From Ptiloglossa arizonensis (taxonomy: Eukaryota; Arthropoda; Insecta; Hymenoptera; Colletidae): a stretch of DNA of 64,000 nt. The translations under genes were made by a program, and so were the position numbers. The first letter of the stretch is position 1; every line of letters begins with the position of its first letter. The stretch is from contig NW_027478851.1 of the NCBI RefSeq assembly GCF_051014685.1, positions 124,001 through 188,000 on the forward strand. Reading direction: 5' to 3'. Below the pieces are notes generated by a model, which was not told the origin of the DNA, did not search any database, and worked only from the letters and a program-made list of their open reading frames with translations. Positions 51,901 to 63,469 of the stretch are shown here, piece by piece.

Positions 51901-52275
51901 TGTAATCGGGTGAGTTTCTACTTTCAGATGCAATAGGAATTTTTGGGTTAGATCAATCCGTTCGCGAGATATGGGAGTTTGAAGCCAAGAAATGGTTGAG
52001 AAGGCAAAAAATTTTTCGCAATTCTGCAGCTCCAAACGCTTAACCAGAATGGCCTAGGGAGAAAATACACATACCGTTGTAATCGGGCGAGTTTCTACTG
52101 TCAGATGCAACAGGAATTTTTGGGTTAGGTCAATCCGTTCGCGAGATATGGGAGTTTGAAGCCAAGAAATGGTTGAGAAGGCAAAAAATTTTTCGCAATT
52201 CTGCAGCTCCAAACGCTTAACCAGAATGGCCTAGGGAGAAAATACACATACCGTTGTAATCGGGCGAGTTTCTAC
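48976..52275 (+). repeat. 3.3-kb family B duplication, right copy (partner 44,729-48,028)
   Basis: Right copy of the 44,729 block. About 950 bp of other B monomers separate the copies. The match ends near 52,275, where this copy continues ACTTTCAGATGCAATAGG and the left copy ACTGTCAGATGCAACAGG. Its final part is also the first 10-mer of the higher-order repeat described at 50,550. Confidence 0.9.
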
Positions 52276-52319
52276 TTTCAGATGCAATAGGAATTTTTGG
52301 GTTAGGTCAATCCGTTCGC
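50550..52319 (+). repeat. Family B higher-order repeat unit 1 (10-mer, 1,770 bp)
   Basis: Measured from one GAGATAAGGG marker to the next, exactly 10 monomers. Order of variant units: GATAAGGG; ACAGATACCGTTATAATC with GAAGCTAAG; ACTGTCAG; GAAGCTAAG again; ACTGTCAG; GAAACTAAG with GACAACAAATC; GAGTTCCTAC; GAGAATGC; GGGTGAG with CTGCAGCTCC; ACTGTCAG with CTGCAGCTCC. Confidence 0.88.
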
Positions 52320-54089
52320 GAGATAAGGGAGTTTGAAGCCAAGAAATGGTTGAGAAGGCAAAAAATTTTTCGCAATTCTGCTGCTCCAAACGCTTAAACA
52401 GAATGGCCTAGGGAAAAAATACAGATACCGTTATAATCGGGCGAGTTTCTACTTTCAGATGCAACAGGAATTTTTGGGTTAGGTCAATCCGTTCGCGAGA
52501 TATGGGAGTTTGAAGCTAAGAAATGGTTGAGAAGACAACAAATCTTTCGCACTTCTGCTGCTCCAAACGCTTAACCAGAATGGCCTAGGGAAAAAATACA
52601 CATACCGTTGTAATCGGGCGAGTTTCTACTGTCAGATGCAACAGGAATTTTTGGGTTAGGTCAATCCGTTCGCGAGATATGGGAGTTTGAAGCCAAGAAA
52701 TGGTTGAGAAGGCAAAAAATTTTTCGCAATTCTGCTGCTCCAAACGCTTAAACAGAATGGCCTAGGGAAAAAATACAGATACCGTTATAATCGGGCGAGT
52801 TTCTACTTTCAGATGCAACAGGAATTTTTGGGTTAGGTCAATCCGTTCGCGAGATATGGGAGTTTGAAGCTAAGAAATGGTTGAGAAGACAACAAATCTT
52901 TCGCAATTCTGCTGCTCCAAACGGTTAACCAGAATGGCCTAGGGAAAAAATACACATACCGTTATAATCGGGCGAGTTTCTACTTTCAGATGCAACAGGA
53001 ATTTTTGGGTTAGGTCAATCCGTTCGCGAGATATGGGAGTTTGAAACTAAGAAATGGTTGAGAAGACAACAAATCTTTCGCACTTCTGCTGCTCCAAACG
53101 CTTAACCAGAATGGCCTAGGGGAAAAATACACATACCGTTGTAATCGGGCGAGTTTCTACTTTCAGATGCAATAGGAATTTTTGGGTTAGGTCAATCCGT
53201 TCGCGAGATATGGGAGTTTGAAGCCAAGAAATGGTTGAGAAGGCAAAAAATTTTTCGCAATTCTGCTGCTCCAAACGCTTAACCAGAATGGCCTAGGGAA
53301 AAAATACAGATACCGTTATAATCGGGCGAGTTTCTACTTTCAGATGCAACAGGAATTTTTGGGTTAGGTCAATCCGTTCGCGAGATATGGGAGTTTGAAG
53401 CTAAGAAATGGTTGAGAAGACAACAAATCTTTCGCACTTCTGCTGCTCCAAACGCTTAACCAGAATGGCCTAGGGAAAAAATACACATACCGTTGTAATC
53501 GGGCGAGTTTCTACTGTCAGATGCAACAGGAATTTTTGGGTTAGGTCAATCCGTTCGCGAGATATGGGAGTTTGAAGCCAAGAAATGGTTGAGAAGGCAA
53601 AAAATTTTTCGCAATTCTGCTGCTCCAAACGCTTAACCAGAATGGCCTAGGGAAAAAATACACATACCGTTATAATCGGGCGAGTTTCTTCTTTCAGATG
53701 CAACAGGAATTTTTGGGTTAGGTCAATCCGTTCGCGAGATATGGGAGTTTGAAACTAAGAAATGGTTGAGAAGACAACAAATCTTTCGCACTTCTGCTGC
53801 TCCAAACGCTTAACCAGAATGGCCTAGGGGAAAAATACACATACCGTTGTAATCGGGCGAGTTTCTACTTTCAGATGCAATCGGAATTTTTGGGTTAGGT
53901 CAATCCGTTCGCGAGATATGGGAGTTTGAAGCCAAGAAATGGTTGAGAAGGCAAAAAATTTTTCGCAATTCTGCAGCTCCAAACGCTTAACCAGAATGGC
54001 CTAGGGAGAAAATACACATACCGTTGTAATCGGGCGAGTTTCTACTTTCAGATGCAATAGGAATTTTTGGGTTAGGTCAATCCGTTCGC
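52320..54089 (+). repeat. Family B higher-order repeat unit 2 (10-mer, 1,770 bp)
   Basis: Starts with the same GATAAGGG, GAAGCTAAG, ACTGTCAG, GAAGCTAAG sequence of units as unit 1, then has GAAACTAAG, a second GAAGCTAAG/ACTGTCAG/GAAACTAAG run and a GATGCAATCGG unit with CTGCAGCTCC. It has the same length as unit 1 but a different internal order, so it is a rearranged variant and not a simple copy. Private change: CCAAACGGTTAACC near 52,919. Confidence 0.86.
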
Positions 54090-56744
54090 GAGATAAGGGA
54101 GTTTGAAGCCAAGAAATGGTTGAGAAGGCAAAAAATTTTTCGCAATTCTGCTGCTCCAAACGCTTAAACAGAATGGCCTAGGGAAAAAATACAGATACCG
54201 TTATAATCGGGCGAGTTTCTACTTTCAGATGCAACAGGAATTTTTGGGTTAGGTCAATCCGTTCGCGAGATATGGGAGTTTGAAGCTAAGAAATGGTTGA
54301 GAAGACAACAAATCTTTCGCACTTCTGCTGCTCCAAACGCTTAACCAGAATGGCCTAGGGAAAAAATACACATACCGTTGTAATCGGGCGAGTTTCTACT
54401 GTCAGATGCAACAGGAATTTTTGGGTTAGGTCAATCCGTTCGCGAGATATGGGAGTTTGAAGCCAAGAAATGGTTGAGAAGGCAAAAAATTTTTCGCAAT
54501 TCTGCTGCTCCAAACGCTTAAACAGAATGGCCTAGGGAAAAAATACAGATACCGTTATAATCGGGCGAGTTTCTACTTTCAGATGCAACAGGAATTTTTG
54601 GGTTAGGTCAATCCGTTCGCGAGATATGGGAGTTTGAAGCTAAGAAATGGTTGAGAAGACAACAAATCTTTCGCAATTCTGCTGCTCCAAACGCTTAACC
54701 AGAATGGCCTAGGGAAAAAATACACATACCGTTATAATCGGGCGAGTTTCTACTTTCAGATGCAACAGGAATTTTTGGGTTAGGTCAATCCGTTCGCGAG
54801 ATATGGGAGTTTGAAACTAAGAAATGGTTGAGAAGACAACAAATCTTTCGCACTTCTGCTGCTCCAAACGCTTAACCAGAATGGCCTAGGGGAAAAATAC
54901 ACATACCGTTGTAATCGGGCGAGTTTCTACTTTCAGATGCAATAGGAATTTTTGGGTTAGGTCAATCCGTTCGCGAGATATGGGAGTTTGAAGCCAAGAA
55001 ATGGTTGAGAAGGCAAAAAATTTTTCGCAATTCTGCTGCTCCAAACGCTTAACCAGAATGGCCTAGGGAAAAAATACAGATACCGTTATAATCGGGCGAG
55101 TTTCTACTTTCAGATGCAACAGGAATTTTTGGGTTAGGTCAATCCGTTCGCGAGATATGGGAGTTTGAAGCTAAGAAATGGTTGAGAAGACAACAAATCT
55201 TTCGCACTTCTGCTGCTCCAAACGCTTAACCAGAATGGCCTAGGGAAAAAATACACATACCGTTGTAATCGGGCGAGTTTCTACTGTCAGATGCAACAGG
55301 AATTTTTGGGTTAGGTCAATCCGTTCGCGAGATATGGGAGTTTGAAGCCAAGAAATGGTTGAGAAGGCAAAAAATTTTTCGCAATTCTGCTGCTCCAAAC
55401 GCTTAACCAGAATGGCCTAGGGAAAAAATACACATACCGTTATAATCGGGCGAGTTTCTACTTTCAGATGCAACAGGAATTTTTGGGTTAGGTCAATCCG
55501 TTCGCGAGATATGGGAGTTTGAAACTAAGAAATGGTTGAGAAGACAACAAATCTTTCGCACTTCTGCTGCTCCAAACGCTTAACCAGAATGGCCTAGGGG
55601 AAAAATACACATACCGTTGTAATCGGGCGAGTTTCTACTTTCAGATGCAATAGGAATTTTTGGGTTAGGTCAATCCGTTCGCGAGATATGGGAGTTTGAA
55701 GCCAAGAAATGGTTGAGAGGGCAAAAAATTTTTCGCAATTCTGCTGCTCCAAACGCTTAACCAGAATGGCCTAGGGAAAAAATACACATACCGTTGTAAT
55801 CGGGCGAGTTTCTACTTTCAGATGCAATAGGAATTTTTGGGTTAGGTCAATCCGTTCGCGAGATATGGGCGTTTGAAGCCAAGAAATGGTTGAGAATGCA
55901 AAAAATTTTTCGCAATTCTGCTGCTCCAAACGCTTAACCAGAATGGCCTAGGGAAAAAATACACATACCGTTGTAATCGGGTGAGTTTCTACTTTCAGAT
56001 GCAATAGGAATTTTTGGGTTAGGTCAATCCGTTCGCGAGATATGGGAGTTTGAAGCCAAGAAATGGTTGAGAAGGCAAAAAATTTTTCGCAATTCTGCAG
56101 CTCCAAACGCTTAACCAGAATGGCCTAGGGAGAAAATACACATACCGTTGTAATCGGGCGAGTTTCTACTTTCAGATGCAATAGGAATTTTTGGGTTAGG
56201 TCAATCCGTTCGCGAGATAAGGGAGTTTGAAGCCAAGAAATGGTTGAGAAGGCAAAAAATTTTTCGCAATTCTGCTGCTCCAAACGCTTAAACAGAATGG
56301 CCTAGGGAAAAAATACAGATACCGTTATAATCGGGCGAGTTTCTACTTTCAGATGCAACAGGAATTTTTGGGTTAGGTCAATCCGTTCGCGAGATATGGG
56401 AGTTTGAAGCTAAGAAATGGTTGAGAAGACAACAAATCTTTCGCACTTCTGCTGCTCCAAACGCTTAACCAGAATGGCCTAGGGAAAAAATACACATACC
56501 GTTGTAATCGGGCGAGTTTCTACTGTCAGATGCAACAGGAATTTTTGGGTTAGGTCAATCCGTTCGCGAGATATGGGAGTTTGAAGCCAAGAAATGGTTG
56601 AGAAGGCAAAAAATTTTTCGCAATTCTGCTGCTCCAAACGCTTAACCAGAATGGCCTAGGGAAAAAATACACATACCGTTATAATCGGGCGAGTTTCTAA
56701 TTTCAGATGCAACAGGAATTTTTGGGTTAGGTCAATCCGTTCGC
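53883..56744 (+). repeat. 2.9-kb family B duplication, left copy (partner 61,139-64,000)
   Basis: Offset 7,256 bp (41 monomers minus 1). It covers the 12-mer unit and the start of the next unit, including the private TTTCTAATTTCAG of the last monomer (56,69x and 63,95x). Visible differences are GAAGCCAAG/GAAACCAAG near 54,990, GAGAGGGC/GAGAAGGC near 55,718 and GGGCGTTTG/GGGAGTTTG near 55,870. That is about three in 2.86 kb. The partner is cut by the window end, so the true duplication may be longer. Confidence 0.87.
54090..56213 (+). repeat. Family B higher-order repeat unit 3 (12-mer, 2,124 bp)
   Basis: Marker to marker it is exactly 12 monomers. The first nine follow unit 2. It then has a GAGAGGGC unit, a GAGAATGC unit (with ATGGGCGTTTG) and a GGGTGAG/CTGCAGCTCC unit. 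It recurs as the 12-mer at 61,346. Confidence 0.88.
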
Positions 56745-57230
56745 GAGATATGGGAGTTTGAAACTAAGAAATGGTTGAGAAGACAACAAATCTTTCGCAA
56801 TTCTGCTGCTCCAAACGCTTAACCAGAATGGCCTAGGGGAAAAATACACATACCGTTGTAATCGGGCGAGTTTCTACTTTCAGATGCAATAGGAATTTTT
56901 GGGTTAGGTCAATCCGTTCGCGAGATATGGGAGTTTGAAGCCAAGAAATGGTTGAGAAGGCAAAAAATTTTTCGCAATTCTGCTGCTCCAAACGCTTAAC
57001 CAGAATGGCCTAGGGAAAAAATACACATACCGTTGTAATCGGGCGAGTTTCTACTTTCAGATGGAATAGGAATTTTTGGGTTAGGTCAATCCGTTCGCGA
57101 GATATGGGAGTTTGAAGCCAAGAAATGGTTGAGAATGCAAAAAATTTTTCGCAATTCTGCTGCTCCAAACGCTTAACCAGAATGGCCTAGGGAAAAAATA
57201 CACATACCGTTGTAATCGGGCGAGTTTCTA
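56214..57230 (+). repeat. Partial higher-order repeat, start of an irregular segment
   Basis: Begins with GATAAGGG, GAAGCTAAG, ACTGTCAG and GAAACTAAG units like the other higher-order repeats. It then breaks off into plain B units, one with the private change GATGGAATAGG near 57,061. The next GATAAGGG marker is not reached until 61,346, 29 monomers later. Confidence 0.8.
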
Positions 57231-59160
57231 CTTTCAGATGCAACAGGAATTTTTGGGTTAGGTCAATCCGTTCGCGAGATATGGGAGTTTGAATCCAAGA
57301 AATGGTTGAGAAGGCAAAAAATTTTTCGCATTTCTGCTGCTCCAAACGCTTAACCAGAATGGCCTAGGGGAAAAAAAAACATACCGTTGTAATCGGGCGA
57401 GTTTCTACTTTCAGATGCAATAGGAATTTTTGGGTTAGGTCAATCCGTTCGCGAGATATGGGAGTTTGAAGCCAAGAAATGGTTCAGAAGGCAAAAAATT
57501 TTTCGCAATTCTGCTGCTCCAAACGCTTAACCAGAATGGCCTAGGGAAAAAATACACATTCCGTTGTAATCGGGCGAGTTTCTACTTTCAGATGCAATAG
57601 GAATTTTTGGGTTAGGTCAATCCGTTCGCGAGATATGGGAGTTTGAAGCCAAGAAATGGTTGAGAAGGCAAAAAATTTTTCGCAATTCTGCTGCTCCAAA
57701 CGCTTAACCAGAATGGCCTAGGGAAAAAATACACATACCGTTGTAAACGGGCGAGTCTCTACTTCCAGACGCTACAGGAATTTTTGGGTTAGGTCAATCC
57801 TTTCGCGAGATATGGGAGCTTGAAGCCAAGAAATGGTTGAGAAGGCAAAAAATTTTTCGCAATTCTGTTGCTCCAAACGCTTAACCAGAATGGCCTAGGG
57901 AAAAAATACACATACCGTTGTAATCGGGCGAGTTTCTACTTTCAGATGCAATAGGAATTTTTGGGTTAGGTCAATCCGTTCGCGAGATATGGGAGTTTGA
58001 AGCCAAGAAATGGTTGAGAATGCAAAAAATATTTTTCAATTCTGCTGCTCCAAACGCTTAACCAGAATGGCCTAGGGAAAAAATACACATACCGTTGTAA
58101 TCGGGCGAGTTTCTACTGTCAGATGCAACAGGAATTTTTGGGTTGGGTCAATCCGTTCGCGAGATATGGGAGTTTGAAGGCAAGAAATGGTTCAGAAGGC
58201 AAAAAATTTTTCGCAATTCTGCTGCTCCAAACGCTTAACCAGAATGGCCTAGGGAAAAAATACACATACCGTTGTAATCGGGCGAGTTTCTACATTCAGT
58301 CGCAACAGGAATTTTTGGGTTATGTCAATCCGTTCGCGAGATATGGGAGTTTGAAGCCAAGAAATGGTTGAGAAGGGAAAAAATTGTTCGCAATTCTGCT
58401 GCTCCAAACGCTTAACCAGAATGGCCTAGGGAAAAAATACACATACCGTTGTAATCGGGCGAGCTTCTACTTTCAGATGCAATAGGAATTTTTGGGTTAG
58501 GTCAATCCGTTCGCGAGATATGGGAGTTAGAAGCCAAGAAATGGTTGAGAAGGCAAAAAATTTTTCGCACTTCTGCTGCTCCAAACGCTTAACCAGAATG
58601 GCCTAGGGAAAAATACACATACCGTTGTAATCGGGCGAGACTCTACTTTCAGTCGCAACAGGAATTTTTGGGTTATGTCAATCCGTTCGCGAATTATGGG
58701 AGTTTGAAGCCAAGAAATGTTTGAGAAGGCAAAAAATTTTTCGCAATTCTGCTGCTCCAAACGCTTATCCAGAATGGCCTAGGGAAAAAATACACATACC
58801 GTTGTAATCGGGCGAGTTTCTACTTTCAGACGCAATAGGAATTTTTGGGGTAGGTCAATCCGTTCGCGAGATATGGGAGTTTGAAAGCAAGAAATGGTTG
58901 AAAAGGGAAAAAATTTTTCGCAATTCTGCTGCTCCAAACGCTTAACCAGAATGGCCTAGGGAAAAAATACACATACCGTTGTAATCGGGCGAGTTTCTAC
59001 TTTCAGACGCAATAGGAATTTTTGGGTTAGGTCAATCCGTTCGCGAGATATGGGAGTTTGAAGGCAAGAAATGGTTGAAAAGGGAAAAAATTTTTCGCAA
59101 TTCTGCTGCTCCAAACGCTTAACCAGAATGGCCTAGGGAAAAAATACACATACCGTTATA
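57231..59160 (+). repeat. Divergent family B monomers between higher-order blocks
   Basis: An island of about 11 monomers with many private or rare changes: GAATCCAAG; a CCTAGGGG unit with a long A run replacing AATACAC (about 57,365-57,380); TCTCTACTTCCAGACGCTAC (57,756); AAATATTTTTCAATTC; GGTTGGGTC with GGTTCAGAAGG; CAGTCGCAACAGG with GGTTATGTC; GCGAATTATGG; and GAAAAGGGAAAA. Part of it (57,721-58,220) matches the older segment at 45,49x and 49,74x: the TCTCTAC marker offset from 49,791 is 7,965 bp, exactly 45 monomers. Confidence 0.8.
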
Positions 59161-61345
59161 ATCGGGCGAGTTTCTACTTTCAGATGCAACAGGAATTTTT
59201 GGGTTAGGTCAATCCGTTCGCGAGATATGGGAGTTTGAAACTAAGAAATGGTTGAGAAGACAACAAATCTTTCGCACTTCTGCTGCTCCAAACGCTTAAC
59301 CAGAATGGCCTAGGGGAAAAATACACATACCGTTGTAATCGGGCGAGTTTCTACTTTCAGATGCAATAGGAATTTTTGGGTTAGGTCAATCCGTTCGCGA
59401 GATATGGGAGTTTGAAGCCAAGAAATGGTTGAGAAGGCAAAAAATTTTTCGCAATTCTGCTGCTCCAAACGCTTAACCAGAATGGCCTAGGGAAAAAATA
59501 CAGATACCGTTATAATCGGGCGAGTTTCTACTTTCAGATGCAACAGGAATTTTTGGGTTAGGTCAATCCGTTCGCGAGATATGGGAGTTTGAAGCTAAGA
59601 AATGGTTGAGAAGACAACAAATCTTTCGCACTTCTGCTGCTCCAAACGCTTAACCAGAATGGCCTAGGGAAAAAATACACATACCGTTGTAATCGGGCGA
59701 GTTTCTACTGTCAGATGCAACAGGAATTTTTGGGTTAGGTCAATCCGTTCGCGAGATATGGGAGTTTGAAGCCAAGAAATGGTTGAGAAGGCAAAAAATT
59801 TTTCGCAATTCTGCTGCTCCAAACGCTTAACCAGAATGGCCTAGGGAAAAAATACACATACCGTTATAATCGGGCGAGTTTCTACTTTCAGATGCAACAG
59901 GAATTTTTGGGTTAGGTCAATCCGTTCGCGAGATATGGGAGTTTGAAACTAAGAAATGGTTGAGAAGACAACAAATCTTTCGCACTTCTGCTGCTCCAAA
60001 CGCTTAACCAGAATGGCCTAGGGGAAAAATACACATACCGTTGTAATCGGGCGAGTTTCTACTTTCAGATGCAATAGGAATTTTTGGGTTAGGTCAATCC
60101 GTTCGCGAGATATGGGAGTTTGAAGCCAAGAAATGGTTGAGAAGGCAAAAAATTTTTCGCAATTCTGCTGCTCCAAACGCTTAACCAGAATGGCCTAGGG
60201 AAAAAATACACATACCGTTGTAATCGGGCGAGTTTCTACTTTCAGATGCAATAGGAATTTTTGGGTTAGGTCAATCCGTTCGCGAGATATGGGAGTTTGA
60301 AGCCAAGAAATGGTTGAGAATGCAAAAAATTTTTCGCAATTCTGCTGCTCCAAACGCTTAACCAGAATGGCCTAGGGAAAAAATACACATACCGTTGTAA
60401 TCGGGTGAGTTTCTACTTTCAGATGCAATAGGAATTTTTGGGTTAGGTCAATCCGTTCGCGAGATATGGGAGTTTGAAGCCAAGAAATGGTTGAGAAGGC
60501 AAAAAATTTTTCGCAATTCTGCTGCTCCAAACGCTTAACCAGAATGGCCTAGGGAAAAAATACACATACCGTTATAATCGGGCGAGTTTCTACTTTCAGA
60601 TGCAACAGGAATTTTTGGGTTAGGTCAATCCGTTCGCGAGATATGGGAGTTTGAAACTAAGAAATGGTTGAGAAGACAACAAATCTTTCGCACTTCTGCT
60701 GCTCCAAACGCTTAACCAGAATGGCCTAGGGGAAAAATACACATACCGTTGTAATCGGGCGAGTTTCTACTTTCAGATGCAATAGGAATTTTTGGGTTAG
60801 GTCAATCCGTTCGCGAGATATGGGAGTTTGAAGCCAAGAAATGGTTGAGAAGGCAAAAAATTTTTCGCAATTCTGCTGCTCCAAACGCTTAACCAGAATG
60901 GCCTAGGGAAAAAATACACATACCGTTGTAATCGGGCGAGTTTCTACTTTCAGATGCAATAGGAATTTTTGGGTTAGGTCAATCCGTTCGCGAGATATGG
61001 GAGTTTGAAGCCAAGAAATGGTTGAGAATGCAAAAAATTTTTCGCAATTCTGCTGCTCCAAACGCTTAACCAGAATGGCCTAGGGAAAAAATACACATAC
61101 CGTTGTAATCGGGTGAGTTTCTACTTTCAGATGCAATAGGAATTTTTGGGTTAGGTCAATCCGTTCGCGAGATATGGGAGTTTGAAGCCAAGAAATGGTT
61201 GAGAAGGCAAAAAATTTTTCGCAATTCTGCAGCTCCAAACGCTTAACCAGAATGGCCTAGGGAGAAAATACACATACCGTTGTAATCGGGCGAGTTTCTA
61301 CTTTCAGATGCAATAGGAATTTTTGGGTTAGGTCAATCCGTTCGC
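59161..61345 (+). repeat. Family B higher-order segment with a 4-mer tandem duplication
   Basis: Regular units resume (GAAACTAAG, plain unit after CCTAGGGG, GAAGCTAAG, ACTGTCAG, GAAACTAAG). A four-monomer run ending in the GGGTGAG unit is then doubled: GGGTGAG starts at 60,403 and 61,111, 708 bp apart (exactly 4 monomers). Only the second copy has CTGCAGCTCC; the first keeps CTGCTGCTCC. Confidence 0.82.
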
Positions 61346-63469
61346 GAGATAAGGGAGTTTGAAGCCAAGAAATGGTTGAGAAGGCAAAAAATTTTTCGCA
61401 ATTCTGCTGCTCCAAACGCTTAAACAGAATGGCCTAGGGAAAAAATACAGATACCGTTATAATCGGGCGAGTTTCTACTTTCAGATGCAACAGGAATTTT
61501 TGGGTTAGGTCAATCCGTTCGCGAGATATGGGAGTTTGAAGCTAAGAAATGGTTGAGAAGACAACAAATCTTTCGCACTTCTGCTGCTCCAAACGCTTAA
61601 CCAGAATGGCCTAGGGAAAAAATACACATACCGTTGTAATCGGGCGAGTTTCTACTGTCAGATGCAACAGGAATTTTTGGGTTAGGTCAATCCGTTCGCG
61701 AGATATGGGAGTTTGAAGCCAAGAAATGGTTGAGAAGGCAAAAAATTTTTCGCAATTCTGCTGCTCCAAACGCTTAAACAGAATGGCCTAGGGAAAAAAT
61801 ACAGATACCGTTATAATCGGGCGAGTTTCTACTTTCAGATGCAACAGGAATTTTTGGGTTAGGTCAATCCGTTCGCGAGATATGGGAGTTTGAAGCTAAG
61901 AAATGGTTGAGAAGACAACAAATCTTTCGCAATTCTGCTGCTCCAAACGCTTAACCAGAATGGCCTAGGGAAAAAATACACATACCGTTATAATCGGGCG
62001 AGTTTCTACTTTCAGATGCAACAGGAATTTTTGGGTTAGGTCAATCCGTTCGCGAGATATGGGAGTTTGAAACTAAGAAATGGTTGAGAAGACAACAAAT
62101 CTTTCGCACTTCTGCTGCTCCAAACGCTTAACCAGAATGGCCTAGGGGAAAAATACACATACCGTTGTAATCGGGCGAGTTTCTACTTTCAGATGCAATA
62201 GGAATTTTTGGGTTAGGTCAATCCGTTCGCGAGATATGGGAGTTTGAAACCAAGAAATGGTTGAGAAGGCAAAAAATTTTTCGCAATTCTGCTGCTCCAA
62301 ACGCTTAACCAGAATGGCCTAGGGAAAAAATACAGATACCGTTATAATCGGGCGAGTTTCTACTTTCAGATGCAACAGGAATTTTTGGGTTAGGTCAATC
62401 CGTTCGCGAGATATGGGAGTTTGAAGCTAAGAAATGGTTGAGAAGACAACAAATCTTTCGCACTTCTGCTGCTCCAAACGCTTAACCAGAATGGCCTAGG
62501 GAAAAAATACACATACCGTTGTAATCGGGCGAGTTTCTACTGTCAGATGCAACAGGAATTTTTGGGTTAGGTCAATCCGTTCGCGAGATATGGGAGTTTG
62601 AAGCCAAGAAATGGTTGAGAAGGCAAAAAATTTTTCGCAATTCTGCTGCTCCAAACGCTTAACCAGAATGGCCTAGGGAAAAAATACACATACCGTTATA
62701 ATCGGGCGAGTTTCTACTTTCAGATGCAACAGGAATTTTTGGGTTAGGTCAATCCGTTCGCGAGATATGGGAGTTTGAAACTAAGAAATGGTTGAGAAGA
62801 CAACAAATCTTTCGCACTTCTGCTGCTCCAAACGCTTAACCAGAATGGCCTAGGGGAAAAATACACATACCGTTGTAATCGGGCGAGTTTCTACTTTCAG
62901 ATGCAATAGGAATTTTTGGGTTAGGTCAATCCGTTCGCGAGATATGGGAGTTTGAAGCCAAGAAATGGTTGAGAAGGCAAAAAATTTTTCGCAATTCTGC
63001 TGCTCCAAACGCTTAACCAGAATGGCCTAGGGAAAAAATACACATACCGTTGTAATCGGGCGAGTTTCTACTTTCAGATGCAATAGGAATTTTTGGGTTA
63101 GGTCAATCCGTTCGCGAGATATGGGAGTTTGAAGCCAAGAAATGGTTGAGAATGCAAAAAATTTTTCGCAATTCTGCTGCTCCAAACGCTTAACCAGAAT
63201 GGCCTAGGGAAAAAATACACATACCGTTGTAATCGGGTGAGTTTCTACTTTCAGATGCAATAGGAATTTTTGGGTTAGGTCAATCCGTTCGCGAGATATG
63301 GGAGTTTGAAGCCAAGAAATGGTTGAGAAGGCAAAAAATTTTTCGCAATTCTGCAGCTCCAAACGCTTAACCAGAATGGCCTAGGGAGAAAATACACATA
63401 CCGTTGTAATCGGGCGAGTTTCTACTTTCAGATGCAATAGGAATTTTTGGGTTAGGTCAATCCGTTCGC
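61346..63469 (+). repeat. Family B higher-order repeat unit 4 (12-mer, 2,124 bp)
   Basis: Measured from GAGATAAG at 61,346 to the next at 63,470. The monomer order equals that of unit 3 (54,090) over all 12 units, with only isolated base changes. Confidence 0.88.
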
